Origin: Streptomyces morookaense
GTDB taxonomy: Bacteria > Actinomycetota > Actinomycetes > Streptomycetales > Streptomycetaceae
Assembly (NCBI RefSeq): GCF_013030945.1
Contig: NZ_JABBXF010000010.1
Coordinates: 186,001 to 250,000, forward strand
Reading direction: 5' to 3'
Length of the DNA stretch: 64,000 nt
The notes beneath the pieces were generated by a model, which saw only the letters and a list, made by a program, of their open reading frames with translations, ran no database searches and had not been told where the DNA came from. The translations under genes and the position numbers were made by a program. Below, piece by piece: positions 44,641-54,119 of the stretch. How positions within the stretch are numbered: the stretch's first letter is position 1; the number at the start of each line of letters is the position of its first letter.

Positions 44641-45321
44641 ATGCGGGACGCGTACCACGAGGAGCTGGATTCGATCAGCGAGGGCCTGGTCGAGATGGGC
44701 CGGCTCGTCGGCTCCGCGATCGGGCGCGCCACCACGGCGATCCTGGACGCGGACCTCAAGCTGGCGGAGTCCGTCATCGCGGCGGACGCCAAGGTCGACG
44801 ACCTCCAGCGCGATCTGGAGGCCCGGGCCATCGCCCTGCTGGCACGGCAGCAGCCGGTCGCCACCGATCTGCGGATCGTGGTGACCTCGCTGCGGATGAG
44901 CGCGGACCTGGAGCGCTCGGGCGACCTGGCCCAGCACGTGGCCAAGCTGGCCCGGCTGCGCTTCCCGGAGTCGGCGGTGCCATCGGACCTGCACTCCACG
45001 GTGCTGGAGATGGGACAGCTGGCCCAGCGGCTGATGGCCAAGGCGGCCGAGGTCATCATCACCAAGGACGTCGACCTGGCGCTCCAGCTGGAGCAGGACG
45101 ACGACGCGATGGACCTGCTGCACCGCACGCTGTTCCAGCACCTGATGGACGACCGCTGGCAGCACGGCATCGAGACGGCCGTGGACGTGACGCTGCTGGG
45201 CCGCTACTACGAGCGCTTCGCCGACCATGCCGTCTCGGTGGCCAAGCGCGTGGTCTACCTGGTCACCGGGGAGCACGCGGACGAGATCGCGCAGACCCCC
45301 GGCGCAGGCGAGAACGCGTAG
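44641..45321 (+). CDS. phoU: Phosphate signalling regulator PhoU
   Basis: The 226-residue all-helical protein has two PhoU three-helix bundles. The first contains EELDSISEGLVEMGRLVGSAI and LARQQPVATDLRIVVTSLRMSADLERSGDLAQHV; the second ends HGIETAVDVTLLGRYYERFADHAVSVAKRVVYL. The ExxxD and RxxDH metal motifs (ERSGD, ERFADH) are intact. It modulates PhoR and phosphate uptake. ATG 44641 lies 6 nt after GAGAAGGA, 92 bp from the PHO box. Confidence 0.95.
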   Translation: MRDAYHEELDSISEGLVEMGRLVGSAIGRATTAILDADLKLAESVIAADAKVDDLQRDLEARAIALLARQQPVATDLRIVVTSLRMSADLERSGDLAQHVAKLARLRFPESAVPSDLHSTVLEMGQLAQRLMAKAAEVIITKDVDLALQLEQDDDAMDLLHRTLFQHLMDDRWQHGIETAVDVTLLGRYYERFADHAVSVAKRVVYLVTGEHADEIAQTPGAGENA

Positions 45322-45472
45322 GGCGCCCGTCCTGACAGTGCGCCTGCACGTGCCCCTGCGCGCCGTGAATGCGCCTGCACGCCCGCTCATATGTACGTGA
45401 CAGGCATTGACGGTCGCTCCGCGCCGCCTTTGACTGGTGAGCAGGCAGACGACTCCATCAAGGAGGTACCGA

Positions 45473-45556
45473 ATGAGCGGCTGTCAGTGCGGACCCGGAT
45501 GCAGCTGCGGTTGCCAGAACGGCGGTCCCTGCCAGTGCGGCGGCGGCTGCGGCTGA
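45473..45556 (+). CDS. Metallothionein-like Cys-rich peptide (27 residues)
   Basis: ATG 45473 follows a perfect AAGGAGGT ribosome site by 5 nt and codes for 27 residues, eight of them Cys (positions 4, 6, 10, 12, 14, 20, 22, 26) in C-x-C and C-x3-C spacing (SGCQCGPGCSCGCQ, then PCQCGGGCG). Gly fills most other places. Thirty percent Cys with no signal peptide points to cytoplasmic metal binding, as in metallothioneins; MymT of mycobacteria is a longer analogue. It is followed by a strong terminator, so it is probably a separate short transcript with the promoter in 45330-45460 (TTGACG near 45413, TTGACT near 45430). No copper or zinc operator recognised. Confidence 0.82.
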   Translation: MSGCQCGPGCSCGCQNGGPCQCGGGCG

Positions 45557-45581
45557 CGCCCCGGACAAGTCACTCAAGGGA

Positions 45582-45615
45582 AGAGCCCCCGGCCGGGTTT
45601 CCGGCCGGGGGCTCT
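45582..45615. terminator. 15-bp hairpin terminator
   Basis: AGAGCCCCCGGCCGG-GTTT-complement, a perfect stem between the Cys-rich peptide gene and the convergent gpmA. Confidence 0.92.
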
Positions 45616-45637
45616 GTCCGTCGTGCGGCAGGGCTGG

Positions 45638-46399
45638 TTACTTCTTCTTGCCCTGGTTCTTCACGGCCTCGATGGCGGCCTTGGCGGCCTCCGGGTCGAG
45701 GTACGTGCCGCCGGGGACGACCGGGCGGAAGTCGGCGTCGAGCTCGTAGGCGAGCGGGATGCCGGTGGGGATGTTCAGGCCCGCGATGTCGGCGTCGGAG
45801 ATGCCGTCGAGGTGCTTGACCAGGGCGCGCAGGCTGTTTCCGTGCGCGGCGACCAGGACCGTGCGGCCGGCCGTCAGGTCGGGGACGATGCCGTCGTACC
45901 AGTACGGCAGCATGCGGGCGACGACATCCTTGAGGCACTCGGTGCGCGGGCGCAGCTCCGGCGGGATGGAGGCGTAGCGCGGGTCGTCGCTCTGCGAGAA
46001 CTCGGAGCCGTCCTCGAGGACCGGCGGCGGGGTGTCGTACGAGCGGCGCCAGAGCATGAACTGCTCCTCGCCGAACTCGGCCAGGGTCTGGGCCTTGTCC
46101 TTGCCCTGGAGGGCGCCGTAGTGGCGCTCGTTGAGCCGCCAGGTGCGGTGGACCGGGATCCAGTGGCGGTCCGCGGCCTCCAGCGCGAGCTGCGCGGTAC
46201 GGATCGCGCGCTTCTGGAGGGACGTGTGGACCACGTCCGGGAGCAGGCCGGCGTCCTTGAGGAGCTCGCCGCCCCGGACCGCCTCCTTCTCGCCCTTCTC
46301 GTTGAGGTTGACGTCCACCCAGCCGGTGAACAGGTTCTTCGCGTTCCACTCGCTCTCGCCGTGGCGGAGGAGGATCAGCTTGTACGGTGCGTCGGCCAT
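45638..46399 (-). CDS. gpmA: 2,3-bisphosphoglycerate-dependent phosphoglycerate mutase
   Basis: The 253-residue protein carries [20 protein letters not shown] with the phospho-acceptor His13, then [20 protein letters not shown] (Glu acid/base, Arg contacts) and [20 protein letters not shown] with the second His. It interconverts 3- and 2-phosphoglycerate in glycolysis. It ends KNQGKKK. Monocistronic, convergent with the Cys-rich peptide gene. Confidence 0.95.
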   Translation of the reverse strand: MADAPYKLILLRHGESEWNAKNLFTGWVDVNLNEKGEKEAVRGGELLKDAGLLPDVVHTSLQKRAIRTAQLALEAADRHWIPVHRTWRLNERHYGALQGKDKAQTLAEFGEEQFMLWRRSYDTPPPVLEDGSEFSQSDDPRYASIPPELRPRTECLKDVVARMLPYWYDGIVPDLTAGRTVLVAAHGNSLRALVKHLDGISDADIAGLNIPTGIPLAYELDADFRPVVPGGTYLDPEAAKAAIEAVKNQGKKK

Positions 46400-46457
46400 G
46401 CCCTTGAGCGTAATCGACTGTGCGGGCGGCCCGCGCGCCCCGGTCCTGCGCCGGTCA

Positions 46458-46529
46458 CTTGATCACCATCGTCAATTCAATGGCGTGCACACGTCCAATA
46501 TACGTAAGGTGCGGATCTCTTGATCACCA
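46458..46529. promoter_or_regulatory. Direct repeat CTTGATCACCA, two copies 61 bp apart
   Basis: CTTGATCACCA at 46458-46468 and again at 46519-46529 flank a less GC-rich stretch (CAATTCAATGG, CCAATATACGTAA) that probably contains the promoters of the divergent gpmA and MFS genes. The second copy ends 18 nt before the MFS start. Candidate operator pair. Confidence 0.45.
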
Positions 46530-46547
46530 CTTACACAGGGGGCACGG

Positions 46548-47798
46548 GTGGGCATGCGAACGGCGGTGCGGCGGAGCGTCTCGGGGCTGCCGCGGGAGTT
46601 CTGGTGGCTGTGGACCTCCACCCTGATCAACCGGCTGGGCTCCTTCGTGTCCACGTTTCTGGCGCTCTATCTCGTCGTGGAGCGCGGCTGTTCGGCCTCG
46701 TTCGCGGGGATGGTCGCGGCGCTGCACGGGCTCGGCGGAGTGATCTCCTCCATCGGCTCCGGCGTGCTCACCGACCGCCTCGGGCGGCGGCCCACCCTGC
46801 TCGTCGCCCAGACCTCGACGGCCTTCTCGGTCGCGCTGCTGGGCTTCATGCAGCACCCCGCCGCCATCGCGGCCGTCGCCTTCGTGGTGGGCATGGCCAG
46901 CAACGCCTCGCGCCCGGCCGTGCAGGCGATGATGGCCGACATCGTGGCCCCGCAGGACCGGGTCCGGGCGTTCGCCCTCAACTACTGGGCCATCAACCTC
47001 GGTTTCGCGTTCTCGTCGCTGGCCGCGGGGCTGATCGCCGAACACAGCTATCTGATCGGGTTCCTGGCGGAAGGGACGATGACGCTGGCGTGCGCCGTGC
47101 TCGTCTTCCTGAAGCTGCCGGAGTCGCGGCCCGAGCAGGCCGCCTCCGGTGCGGCCGCCGCCGAACCGGCCGTCGGCATGGGCACGGTGCTCCGCGACCG
47201 GCGTTACATGAGCGTCGTCGGGCTGTCGTTCCTCATCGCCCTGATCTTCCAGCAGAGTTCGGTCGCGCTGCCGGTGGCGATGGGCGGGAACGGCTTCTCC
47301 AGCAGTGACTACGGAATGGTCATCGCGGTCAACGGCGTGCTGATCGTGGCCCTGCAGATCCCCGTGACCCGTTTCATCGAACACCGGGATCCGCAGCGGC
47401 TGCTGGTGCTCTCCGCGCTCCTCGCGGGATACGGCTTCGGGCTCACCGCGTTCGCCGGGTCGATCGCGGTGTACGCGCTGACGGTGTGCGTCTGGACGGT
47501 GGCGGAGATCGTCAACTCGCCCACGCAGATGGGTCTGGTGGTGCGGCTGTCGCCCGTGCACGGGCGCGGGCGCTACCAGGGCGTCTACACGCTGTCGTGG
47601 TCGGTGGCGGCACTGGTGGCACCGCTGGCCGGCGGTACGGTGATCGACCGCTTCGGGGCGGCCACACTGTGGGCGGGATGCGCCGTGGTCGGCAGCGTGG
47701 CCGCCGCGGGCTACTGGCTGCTCATGCGGGGGTTGCCTGCGGCAGGCCCGGTCGACGGTCCGGTGGCGGCACCCGAGCCGGAGCGGATCGCGGGGTGA
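46548..47798 (+). CDS. MFS transporter (MdtH/YceL-like)
   Basis: The 416-residue protein has 12 membrane segments. LPREFWWLWTSTLINRLGSFVSTFLALYLV opens the first and GSGVLTDRLGRRPTLLVAQ (about 66-84) is the loop 2-3 signature. NYWAINLGFAFSSLAAGLIAEHSYLIGF is the fifth segment. A start at GTG 46548 (behind AGGGGGC) or ATG 46554 is possible. Exporter of unknown substrate. Confidence 0.88.
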   Translation: MGMRTAVRRSVSGLPREFWWLWTSTLINRLGSFVSTFLALYLVVERGCSASFAGMVAALHGLGGVISSIGSGVLTDRLGRRPTLLVAQTSTAFSVALLGFMQHPAAIAAVAFVVGMASNASRPAVQAMMADIVAPQDRVRAFALNYWAINLGFAFSSLAAGLIAEHSYLIGFLAEGTMTLACAVLVFLKLPESRPEQAASGAAAAEPAVGMGTVLRDRRYMSVVGLSFLIALIFQQSSVALPVAMGGNGFSSSDYGMVIAVNGVLIVALQIPVTRFIEHRDPQRLLVLSALLAGYGFGLTAFAGSIAVYALTVCVWTVAEIVNSPTQMGLVVRLSPVHGRGRYQGVYTLSWSVAALVAPLAGGTVIDRFGAATLWAGCAVVGSVAAAGYWLLMRGLPAAGPVDGPVAAPEPERIAG

Positions 47799-47825
47799 CC
47801 CGGGGCGGGCGGAGGACCGGGGGCC

Positions 47826-48320
47826 TCACCCCTGGTCCTCACCCCGCGTCAGGCGCGCGAACGCGTCCAGGTTGCGCGTCGACTCCCCCCGCGACGTGCG
47901 CCACGCGTACTCCTTGCGGATCGCCGACGCGAAGCCCATCTCCAGCAGGGTGTTGAAGCTGCCGTCCGCCGCCTCCAGGACCGTGCCCAGGATGCGGTCG
48001 ATCTCCTCCGGGACGACCGCGGCCAGCGGCAGCCGGCCCACCAGGTAGATGTCGCCCAGGGGGTCGATCGCGTAAGCGACGCCGTACAGGCGGGTGTTGC
48101 GCTCCAGCAGCCAGCGATGCACGGCCTCGTGGTTCTCGTCGGGGCAGCGCACGACGAAGGCGTTGACGGACAGCGAGTGCCTGCCGACGAGCAGGGAGAC
48201 CGTCGTCGAGAGCTTGCGCGTGCCGGGGAGCTTGACGACGTACGAACCGTCGGCCGGGCTCTCCCATTCGAGCCCGGCCTCGCGGAGCGCCTGTTCGATG
48301 GTGGTCTTCGCGTCAGACAT
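47826..48320 (-). CDS. YbjN-domain protein
   Basis: The 164-residue soluble alpha/beta protein reads [28 protein letters not shown], then [48 protein letters not shown] and [11 protein letters not shown]. This fits the YbjN/type III chaperone-like fold. It directly follows mshA (8-nt overlap) in streptomycetes, but its role in mycothiol synthesis, if any, is not known. Confidence 0.85.
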   Translation of the reverse strand: MSDAKTTIEQALREAGLEWESPADGSYVVKLPGTRKLSTTVSLLVGRHSLSVNAFVVRCPDENHEAVHRWLLERNTRLYGVAYAIDPLGDIYLVGRLPLAAVVPEEIDRILGTVLEAADGSFNTLLEMGFASAIRKEYAWRTSRGESTRNLDAFARLTRGEDQG

Positions 48321-49683
48321 GGGTCGAGCGTAGGCGACGGCGCCGCTCGTGCATGGCTGCGGTGTAGACGTCGGCCGTGGCGGCGGCCGCCGCGCCCCAG
48401 CCGAACGACTGCGCGTGCCGGGCGGCCGCGGCGCCCATACGGTCCGTCAGCTCCGGTGCGTCCGCGAACCGGGCGAGCGCCTCCGCGTAGTCGGCCGGGT
48501 CGTGCCCGGGTATGAGGAACCCGCTCACCCCGTCCCGGACGGCCACCGGCAGGCCGCCCACCTCCGCCGCCAGCACCGGCGTGCCGCAGGCCTGCGCCTC
48601 GGCGGCGACCAGGCCGAACGACTCGCTGTGGGACGGCATGACGAGCACGGACGCCGCCCGGTACCAGTCGGCGAGCTGCTGCTGGCCGACCGGCGGCCGG
48701 AAGCGGATCACATCGGCGATGCCCAGCCGGGCGGCGAGCTTCTGCAGCCCCTCGGGCTTGGCGAGACCGCTGCCGCTGGGCCCGCCGACCACCGGCACGA
48801 CCATCCGCGCCCGCAGCTCGGGCCGCCGCTCCAGCAGTACGGCGACCGCACGCAGCAGCACGTCGGGGGCCTTGAGCGGCTGGATGCGCCCGGCGAACAG
48901 CGGGATCAGCGCATCGGCCGGCAGGCCCAGCCGGGCCCGCGCGGCCGCGCGGCCGTCGGACGGGCGGAAGCGGTCGAGGTTGACGCCCGGATGCACGACG
49001 GCGACCTTGCCGGGGTCGGCGTCGTAATGGTGCACGAGCTCCTCGGCCTCGCCGTCGGTGTTGGCGATGAGCCGGTCGGCCGCCCGGACGATCTGGGTCT
49101 CGCCGATGACCCGGGTGTCGGGCTCGGGGGTGTCGCCCTCGGCCAGGGCGGCGTTCTTGACCTTGGCCATGGTGTGCATGGCGTGCACCAGCGGCACACC
49201 CCAGCGCTCGGCGGCGAGCCAGCCGACATGGCCGGAGAGCCAGTAGTGGGAATGGACCAGGTCGTAGTGGCCGGGCCGGTGGCCGGCCCAGGCCTGCATC
49301 ACGCCATGGGTGAAGGCGCACAGCTGCGCCGGGAGCTCCTCCTTGGCCAGGCCCTCGTAGGGGCCGGCGTCGATGTGCCGGACGAGGACACCGGGGGCGA
49401 GCTCCACGGCGGGCGGCAGGGCACCCGTGGTGGCGCGGGTGAAGATCTCGACCTCGATGTCGATGCTCGCCAGCCTCTTGGCGAGCTCGACGATGTAGAC
49501 GTTCATGCCGCCCGCGTCGCCCGTGCCGGGCTGGTGCAACGGGGAGGTGTGAACGCTGAGCATGGCGACGCGACGCGGCCGCCGGGGGGTACCGATGCGC
49601 CGGATCTGGGGCAACTGGGGCTTGTGGAAGGGGCCGAGCGTTCGGCCGCGGCGAGCGCCGAGCCGGGATGCGTACTGGCTCAC
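48313..49683 (-). CDS. mshA: D-inositol-3-phosphate glycosyltransferase MshA
   Basis: GTG 49683, 8 nt after GGAGGA, gives 456 residues; the longer open frame lacks a ribosome site. This is a GT-B, GT4-family enzyme. The N-terminal half has [34 protein letters not shown] and [17 protein letters not shown]. The C-terminal half has [31 protein letters not shown] and [23 protein letters not shown] (nucleotide-sugar Glu motif). It joins GlcNAc to inositol-3-phosphate, the first step of mycothiol. Its partner mshD lies 10 kb away. Confidence 0.94.
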   Translation of the reverse strand: MSQYASRLGARRGRTLGPFHKPQLPQIRRIGTPRRPRRVAMLSVHTSPLHQPGTGDAGGMNVYIVELAKRLASIDIEVEIFTRATTGALPPAVELAPGVLVRHIDAGPYEGLAKEELPAQLCAFTHGVMQAWAGHRPGHYDLVHSHYWLSGHVGWLAAERWGVPLVHAMHTMAKVKNAALAEGDTPEPDTRVIGETQIVRAADRLIANTDGEAEELVHHYDADPGKVAVVHPGVNLDRFRPSDGRAAARARLGLPADALIPLFAGRIQPLKAPDVLLRAVAVLLERRPELRARMVVPVVGGPSGSGLAKPEGLQKLAARLGIADVIRFRPPVGQQQLADWYRAASVLVMPSHSESFGLVAAEAQACGTPVLAAEVGGLPVAVRDGVSGFLIPGHDPADYAEALARFADAPELTDRMGAAAARHAQSFGWGAAAAATADVYTAAMHERRRRLRSTHV

Positions 49684-49801
49684 CTGCGTATTCCTCCGTG
49701 TGCCTGGGACATGCACCGCTCTCTCGTTCTCCGGGGCCAACGCTGCGGAGGCGGTCTCCCCTTCCCACTTTGCCAAAGCGTGATGCAGTCCTCCATTCCT
49801 G

Positions 49802-51037
49802 TCACGGACGGCGGGAGAGCAGCACCCCGACCACGAGCTGGGCCGCGGCCGTCACCAGCAGGGCGGCCATGGGTGCCGTCCAGCCGCCGGTGGCACCGTG
49901 CAGCAGGCCCACGGCCAGCGGGCCGAGCGCGGCCAGCAGATAGCCGAGGGACTGCGCGAGCGTGGACAGGGCGGTGGTCTCCGCGGGGCTGCCGCCGCTC
50001 TGCGCGATCACGGCGAGGACCAGCGGGAACGAGCACATCCCCAGCCCCACCAGCACCGCCCACACCATCGGCAGCGCCACCGGCGCCACCAGCAGGCCGG
50101 TGAACCCGGCGAGCATCGCCAGCGAGACGCCCACGAACGCACCGCGCAGCCGGCCCGGCCCCTTGGCGACGGCGAGCACCGCGAAGGACACGGGGATGCC
50201 GACCGCCTGGGTGACCGCCAGCACCGCGCCCGCCGCGCCCTCGGACATGCCCTGCCCCGACAGCAGGGACGGCAGCCAGCCGACCACCGCGTAGGCGTTG
50301 AGCGCCTGCAGGCCGAAGTAGGCGGTGACCAGCACGCCCGCCCGGGTGCGGGCGACGGCCCGCAGGGATATCCGCTCACCGGGCACCCCCGCGGCCGTCT
50401 TCACGCCGCGCGGTGCCCGGGCCCGCACCGCGGCCCACATCATCAGGGCGGCCAGGGCCGGCACGGCCCAGACCGCGAGCCCCAGCGACGGGGAGCCGAG
50501 GGCGCGGGCCAGCGGGACGGACACGGCGGAGGCGGCGGCCGCGCCCAGGGCGAGCGTGGTCGTGTAGACGCCGGTCAACAGGCCCGTGCGGCCGGGGAAG
50601 TGGGTGCGGACGAGCGTGGGCAGCAGGACGTTGCACAGCGCCAGGCCCGACATGCCGAGCGCCGTGCCGGCCAGCAGCGCCCACACCGCGGGCACCGCCC
50701 GTATCGCGAGGCCCGCCGTGAGCGCGGCGAGCGCCAGCAGCACTGCGCGCTCGGCACCGGCGCGCCGGGCCAGGGCGCCCGTGCCCGCACCGGCGGCCGC
50801 GAAGCACAGCGTCGGCAGCGCGGGCAGCAGGGCCGCCACCGCGGAGGGCAGGGCGAGATCCGTGCGCAGGGCTTCGAGCAGGGCGGAGGCACTGCTGATG
50901 CCGAGGCGGAGGTTGAGGGCGATGAGCACGACGGCCACCGCGGTGAGCCAGGCGACGCGGGCGCGCGGGGGGCCCGGCGGGGCAGCAGTGATGGGCAGGG
51001 TCGAGGTGAGACCCCCGGGCGGTGCGGAGGAGGACAT
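49802..51037 (-). CDS. MFS transporter of the CynX/NimT (cyanate permease) family
   Basis: The 411-residue protein has 12 membrane segments. [41 protein letters not shown] is the typical CynX/NimT opening, and later [44 protein letters not shown]. NimT members carry nitroimidazoles and CynX cyanate; the substrate here is unknown. It is divergent from a FadR-type GntR regulator with a palindrome between the start codons, so it is probably repressed by it. Confidence 0.9.
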   Translation of the reverse strand: MSSSAPPGGLTSTLPITAAPPGPPRARVAWLTAVAVVLIALNLRLGISSASALLEALRTDLALPSAVAALLPALPTLCFAAAGAGTGALARRAGAERAVLLALAALTAGLAIRAVPAVWALLAGTALGMSGLALCNVLLPTLVRTHFPGRTGLLTGVYTTTLALGAAAASAVSVPLARALGSPSLGLAVWAVPALAALMMWAAVRARAPRGVKTAAGVPGERISLRAVARTRAGVLVTAYFGLQALNAYAVVGWLPSLLSGQGMSEGAAGAVLAVTQAVGIPVSFAVLAVAKGPGRLRGAFVGVSLAMLAGFTGLLVAPVALPMVWAVLVGLGMCSFPLVLAVIAQSGGSPAETTALSTLAQSLGYLLAALGPLAVGLLHGATGGWTAPMAALLVTAAAQLVVGVLLSRRP

Positions 51038-51042
51038 GCATC

Positions 51043-51064
51043 AAACGTAAGACGTCCGACGTTT
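51043..51064. promoter_or_regulatory. Composite palindrome upstream of MFS / GntR pair
   Basis: AAACGT-AA-GACGTC-CG-ACGTTT: inner and outer arms share one dyad axis. It begins 6 bp before the MFS start codon and 34 bp before the GntR start, so binding would block both genes. Likely operator of the adjacent GntR regulator. Confidence 0.7.
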
Positions 51065-51097
51065 TATGTCCATGCCTCGAACGGGTACCGTGAATCC

Positions 51098-51820
51098 ATG
51101 TCTCTGGAACCGGTCCGCCGGCCCGCCCTGTCGGCCGAGGTCATCGAGGCGATCCGGGCCCGGATCGCCTCCGGCGAGTGGCCCGTCGGCTCCCGCATCC
51201 CGCCCGAGCCCGAGCTGATGCGTCAGCTGGAGGTCGCGCGCGGCACCGTCCGCGAGGCCGTGCGCGCGCTCGCCCACGCGGGCCTGCTGGAGGTGCGGCG
51301 CGGCGACGGCACGTACGTCCGCGCGACCAGCGAGCTGTCCGGCGCGGTGTCCCGCCTCTACGGCGACAGCGGCCTCGGCCAGCTGCTCGAAGTGCGCGAG
51401 GCCCTCGACGCGCAGGCCGCCCGGCTCGCCGCCGTACGGGCCGACGAGACCACGCTCGACGAGCTCGCCGTGGCACTGCAGCGGCGCGGCGACGCGTGGC
51501 GCGCCGGGGACTTCGACGCATGGGTCGCCGCCGACTGGGCCTTCCACGCCGGGGTCGCCGAGGCCGCCGGCAACCCCCTCCTGTCCGAGCTCTACTGCAA
51601 CCTCGCCGAGCCGCTGCACGCCGCCATGGCCGACACGTGGGCCACGCCCGGCTTCGAGGGCGCCGACCCGGTGGGCCACGAGTCGCTGCTGGCCGCGCTG
51701 CGGGAGCGGGACCCGGACGGGGCCGCGGAGCAGGCCGGCGCCAACGTCGCCGACACCCGCGCCTGGGATACGCGGGCCCAGGCCCCGCGGGCACAGCAGC
51801 CGCACGCGGCACGCCCGTAG
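51098..51820 (+). CDS. FadR-subfamily GntR transcriptional regulator
   Basis: ATG 51098 gives 240 residues. The winged helix (about 5-72) reads LSAEVIEAIRARIASGEWPVGSRIPPEPELMRQLEVARGTVREAVRALAHAGLLEVRRGDGTYV. The C-terminal FCD domain (about 85-215, LLEVREALDAQAARLAAVR, WAFHAGVAEAAGNPLL) normally binds a metal and a carboxylate-type effector. It is divergent from the CynX/NimT gene, its likely target. It ends 11 nt before a methyltransferase gene that may be co-transcribed. Confidence 0.92.
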   Translation: MSLEPVRRPALSAEVIEAIRARIASGEWPVGSRIPPEPELMRQLEVARGTVREAVRALAHAGLLEVRRGDGTYVRATSELSGAVSRLYGDSGLGQLLEVREALDAQAARLAAVRADETTLDELAVALQRRGDAWRAGDFDAWVAADWAFHAGVAEAAGNPLLSELYCNLAEPLHAAMADTWATPGFEGADPVGHESLLAALRERDPDGAAEQAGANVADTRAWDTRAQAPRAQQPHAARP

Positions 51821-51831
51821 GCTTGTTCCCC

Positions 51832-52641
51832 ATGAGCTCCCGTACCGCCGCCCCTCCCCGCCGGCCCATCGGTTCGGCGACGCGCGGTACGACCAACCCG
51901 AACCGGCTGCGCCGCATGGACCGCTGGATCGCCGCCGCGCACGGCGCCGAGCTGCGCCGCAGCGCCGACCCCGTCGCCGTCGACCTGGGCTACGGCGCCG
52001 CGCCCTGGACGGCCGTGGAGCTGCTCGGGCGGCTGCGCACCGTGCGGCCGGACGCGGCGGTCGTCGGGGTCGAGATAGACCAGGCGCGGGTCGCGGCGGC
52101 ACAGCCGTACGTCCGCGACGGGCTGGCCTTCACACACGGCGGCTTCGAGGTGCCGCTCGCGGCCGGGCGGCGCCCCGCGCTGATACGGGCCGCGAACGTG
52201 CTGCGGCAGTACGGGGAGGACGAGGTCGCCGCGGTCTGGGCGCGGCTGTGCGGGCGGCTCGCGCCGGGCGGACTGCTGGTCGAGGGCACATGCGACGAGA
52301 TAGGGCGGCGCCACGTGTGGGTGGCGCTCGGGCCCGAGGGGCCGCGGACGGTGACGTTCGCCGCGCGGCTCGGGTCGCTGGGGACGCCGTCCGACCTGGC
52401 GGAGCGGCTGCCGAAGGCGCTCATACACCGGAACGTTCCGGGCGAACCGGTGCACGCGTTCCTGCGGGACTTCGACCGGGCGTGGGCGGCGGCTGCGCCG
52501 TACGCCGCGCTGGGCGCCCGGCAGCGGTGGATCCGGACGGTGACCGATCTGCGGTCGGACTGGCCCGTCGTGGACAGGCCGCAGCGGTGGCGGCAGGGTG
52601 AAGTGACCGTGGCGTGGGGGGCGTTGGCCCCACGGGGGTGA
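51832..52641 (+). CDS. SAM-dependent class I methyltransferase
   Basis: ATG 51832 gives 269 residues; the open frame extends upstream inside the GntR gene but not credibly. VAVDLGYGAAPWTAVELLGRL (near 50) is motif I with the Asp-x-Gly-x-Gly variant, AAVVGVEIDQARVAAAQPYV is motif II, and RAANVLRQYGEDEVAAVWARLCGRLAPGGLLVEGTCDE are the later strands. No acceptor domain is recognised. It matches a class of streptomycete proteins of unknown substrate. Confidence 0.85.
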   Translation: MSSRTAAPPRRPIGSATRGTTNPNRLRRMDRWIAAAHGAELRRSADPVAVDLGYGAAPWTAVELLGRLRTVRPDAAVVGVEIDQARVAAAQPYVRDGLAFTHGGFEVPLAAGRRPALIRAANVLRQYGEDEVAAVWARLCGRLAPGGLLVEGTCDEIGRRHVWVALGPEGPRTVTFAARLGSLGTPSDLAERLPKALIHRNVPGEPVHAFLRDFDRAWAAAAPYAALGARQRWIRTVTDLRSDWPVVDRPQRWRQGEVTVAWGALAPRG

Positions 52642-52646
52642 ACGCG

Positions 52647-53063
52647 TCAGCCCTCCGCCAGCACCTCCGCCAACGCATCCACCAGTTCCCGGTCCCGCCG
52701 CTGCGTCAGCCGGCTGCGGGCCGCCTCCAGGGGCAGCCACAGCAACTGGTCCACCTCCCTGTTCGGTTCGAAGGTGCCGCCCGTGGCGCGGGCCGCCCAG
52801 TAGTGGACCTCCTTCGGGCGGCCTGCGGCCAGGTAGCGGGCCGTGGGGAGGGGCGGACCCGGTTCGCAGTGCATGCCCGTTTCCTCCAGAACCTCGCGGA
52901 CCGCGCCCGCCAGCGCGGTCTCGCCCCGCTTGAGCTTGCCTTTCGGCCACGACCAGTCGTCGTACTTGGGCCGGTGGACGACGGCGACCTCCACCACGTC
53001 GCCGCCCCCTTCCGCGTACCGCCACAGCACGCAACCGGCCGCGCGGATGATCTGTGCGCTCAC
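52647..53063 (-). CDS. NUDIX hydrolase (MutT/Ap4A-type)
   Basis: GTG 53063 overlaps the CHAD gene stop by 4 nt. 138 residues with the full Nudix box GKLKRGETALAGAVREVLEETG (GX5EX7REUXEEXG), and before it VAVVHRPKYDDWSWPKG. Actinobacterial members beside ppk/CHAD cleave diadenosine or inositol polyphosphates in related families; substrate not proven. It shares a transcript with CHAD and ppk. Confidence 0.9.
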   Translation of the reverse strand: MSAQIIRAAGCVLWRYAEGGGDVVEVAVVHRPKYDDWSWPKGKLKRGETALAGAVREVLEETGMHCEPGPPLPTARYLAAGRPKEVHYWAARATGGTFEPNREVDQLLWLPLEAARSRLTQRRDRELVDALAEVLAEG

Positions 53064-54100
53064 GGTGTCCCCGACAGGCGCTGCCAGATGCGGCCGAAGC
53101 AGTAGCGCGCCGCCTCCACCTCGTGCCGCTGGTCCGCGTGCAGCACCCCGAGGGCGTACGCCGTGGCGGGGGCGATGCGCGGCGTGCGGGCCGCGGAGGC
53201 GGCCGCAGCCGCGGCCTCCGCCGCGTCGCGGTGGCGGTCGAGGGCCTGGCAGGCGCTCAACAGGCGTACGGAGAGGGAGGGTTCGGCCTCCGTCTGCTGC
53301 TGCTCGTCGAGCACCTCCTGCGCGTAGCGGCGCAGCCGCACCAGGCGGCGCACCTGGTGCCAGGGCGCGTCCTGCCGCCCCTCCGGCGGCGGCGCGTCGG
53401 CGGCGGCCGTCGCCGCCAGACCGTGGACCAGTGCCTCGGAGTTGTACGGGTGCCCCGCCACCGACAGCGGCAGTGCGGCCACCGCCTCCGCCATCCGGGC
53501 GTGCGCCTGCTCGGCCAGGCGCGGCAGCGCGTCGCGGGCGGGCAGGCCCCGGGCCGCCGGGTCGAGCGGCACGTCGGAGGCCAGCACCGCCACCGCGTCG
53601 GCGACGCCGTGGAAGCGCGAGGAACCGAGCGCCTGCAGCGCCGCGGAGTGGGCCCGCGTCCGCGCGAGCGTCAACTGCCGTTCCAGCAGCGCCCCGGCCC
53701 GCGCCGCGCCCACCGTCAGGCCGCCGCCCCTGCCGTCCTCCTCCTCCGCGCCGGACAGCCGGTGCAGGGCGCCCCGCAGCCGGGCGAGCCGCGCCGCGTA
53801 CGCGTACTCGCGGGCGACGACGTCGGACAACCAGGCCAGTTCGCCGCGCAGTTGGTCCGTCCACACGGTGTCGGTCAGCGGGCCGTACACATGCAGCGTC
53901 CCGGAGATGCGGCGCGCCGAGCGGCGCAGCAGGCGGCTGGCCTCGCCGGCGTCCTCCGCGTCCGCCCCGCTCTCCCGGTGCAGCCTCAGACTGCGCAGGA
54001 ACTCCGTTGCCTGCGCGTGCAGATAGGCCGACAGGACGTCCGCGGCCGTGGCACCGGCCGTGTCCGTCTCCGTCTCCGGTACGCCTTTTACGGTTGTCAC
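53060..54100 (-). CDS. CHAD-domain protein (polyphosphate-granule type)
   Basis: GTG 54100 behind GGCAGGAA gives 346 residues. The long helical CHAD domain holds the conserved His and Arg in EFLRSLRLHRESG, RLLRRSARRISGTLHVYG, RLARLRGALHRL and HQVRRLVRLRRYAQEVLDE, which form a basic channel for polyphosphate. It lies 19 nt after ppk on the same strand. CHAD proteins bind polyP granules in several bacteria, so the neighbour supports the assignment. No CYTH domain is fused. Confidence 0.88.
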   Translation of the reverse strand: MTTVKGVPETETDTAGATAADVLSAYLHAQATEFLRSLRLHRESGADAEDAGEASRLLRRSARRISGTLHVYGPLTDTVWTDQLRGELAWLSDVVAREYAYAARLARLRGALHRLSGAEEEDGRGGGLTVGAARAGALLERQLTLARTRAHSAALQALGSSRFHGVADAVAVLASDVPLDPAARGLPARDALPRLAEQAHARMAEAVAALPLSVAGHPYNSEALVHGLAATAAADAPPPEGRQDAPWHQVRRLVRLRRYAQEVLDEQQQTEAEPSLSVRLLSACQALDRHRDAAEAAAAAASAARTPRIAPATAYALGVLHADQRHEVEAARYCFGRIWQRLSGTP

Positions 54101-54119
54101 TTCCTGCCCCCCGGGCACG

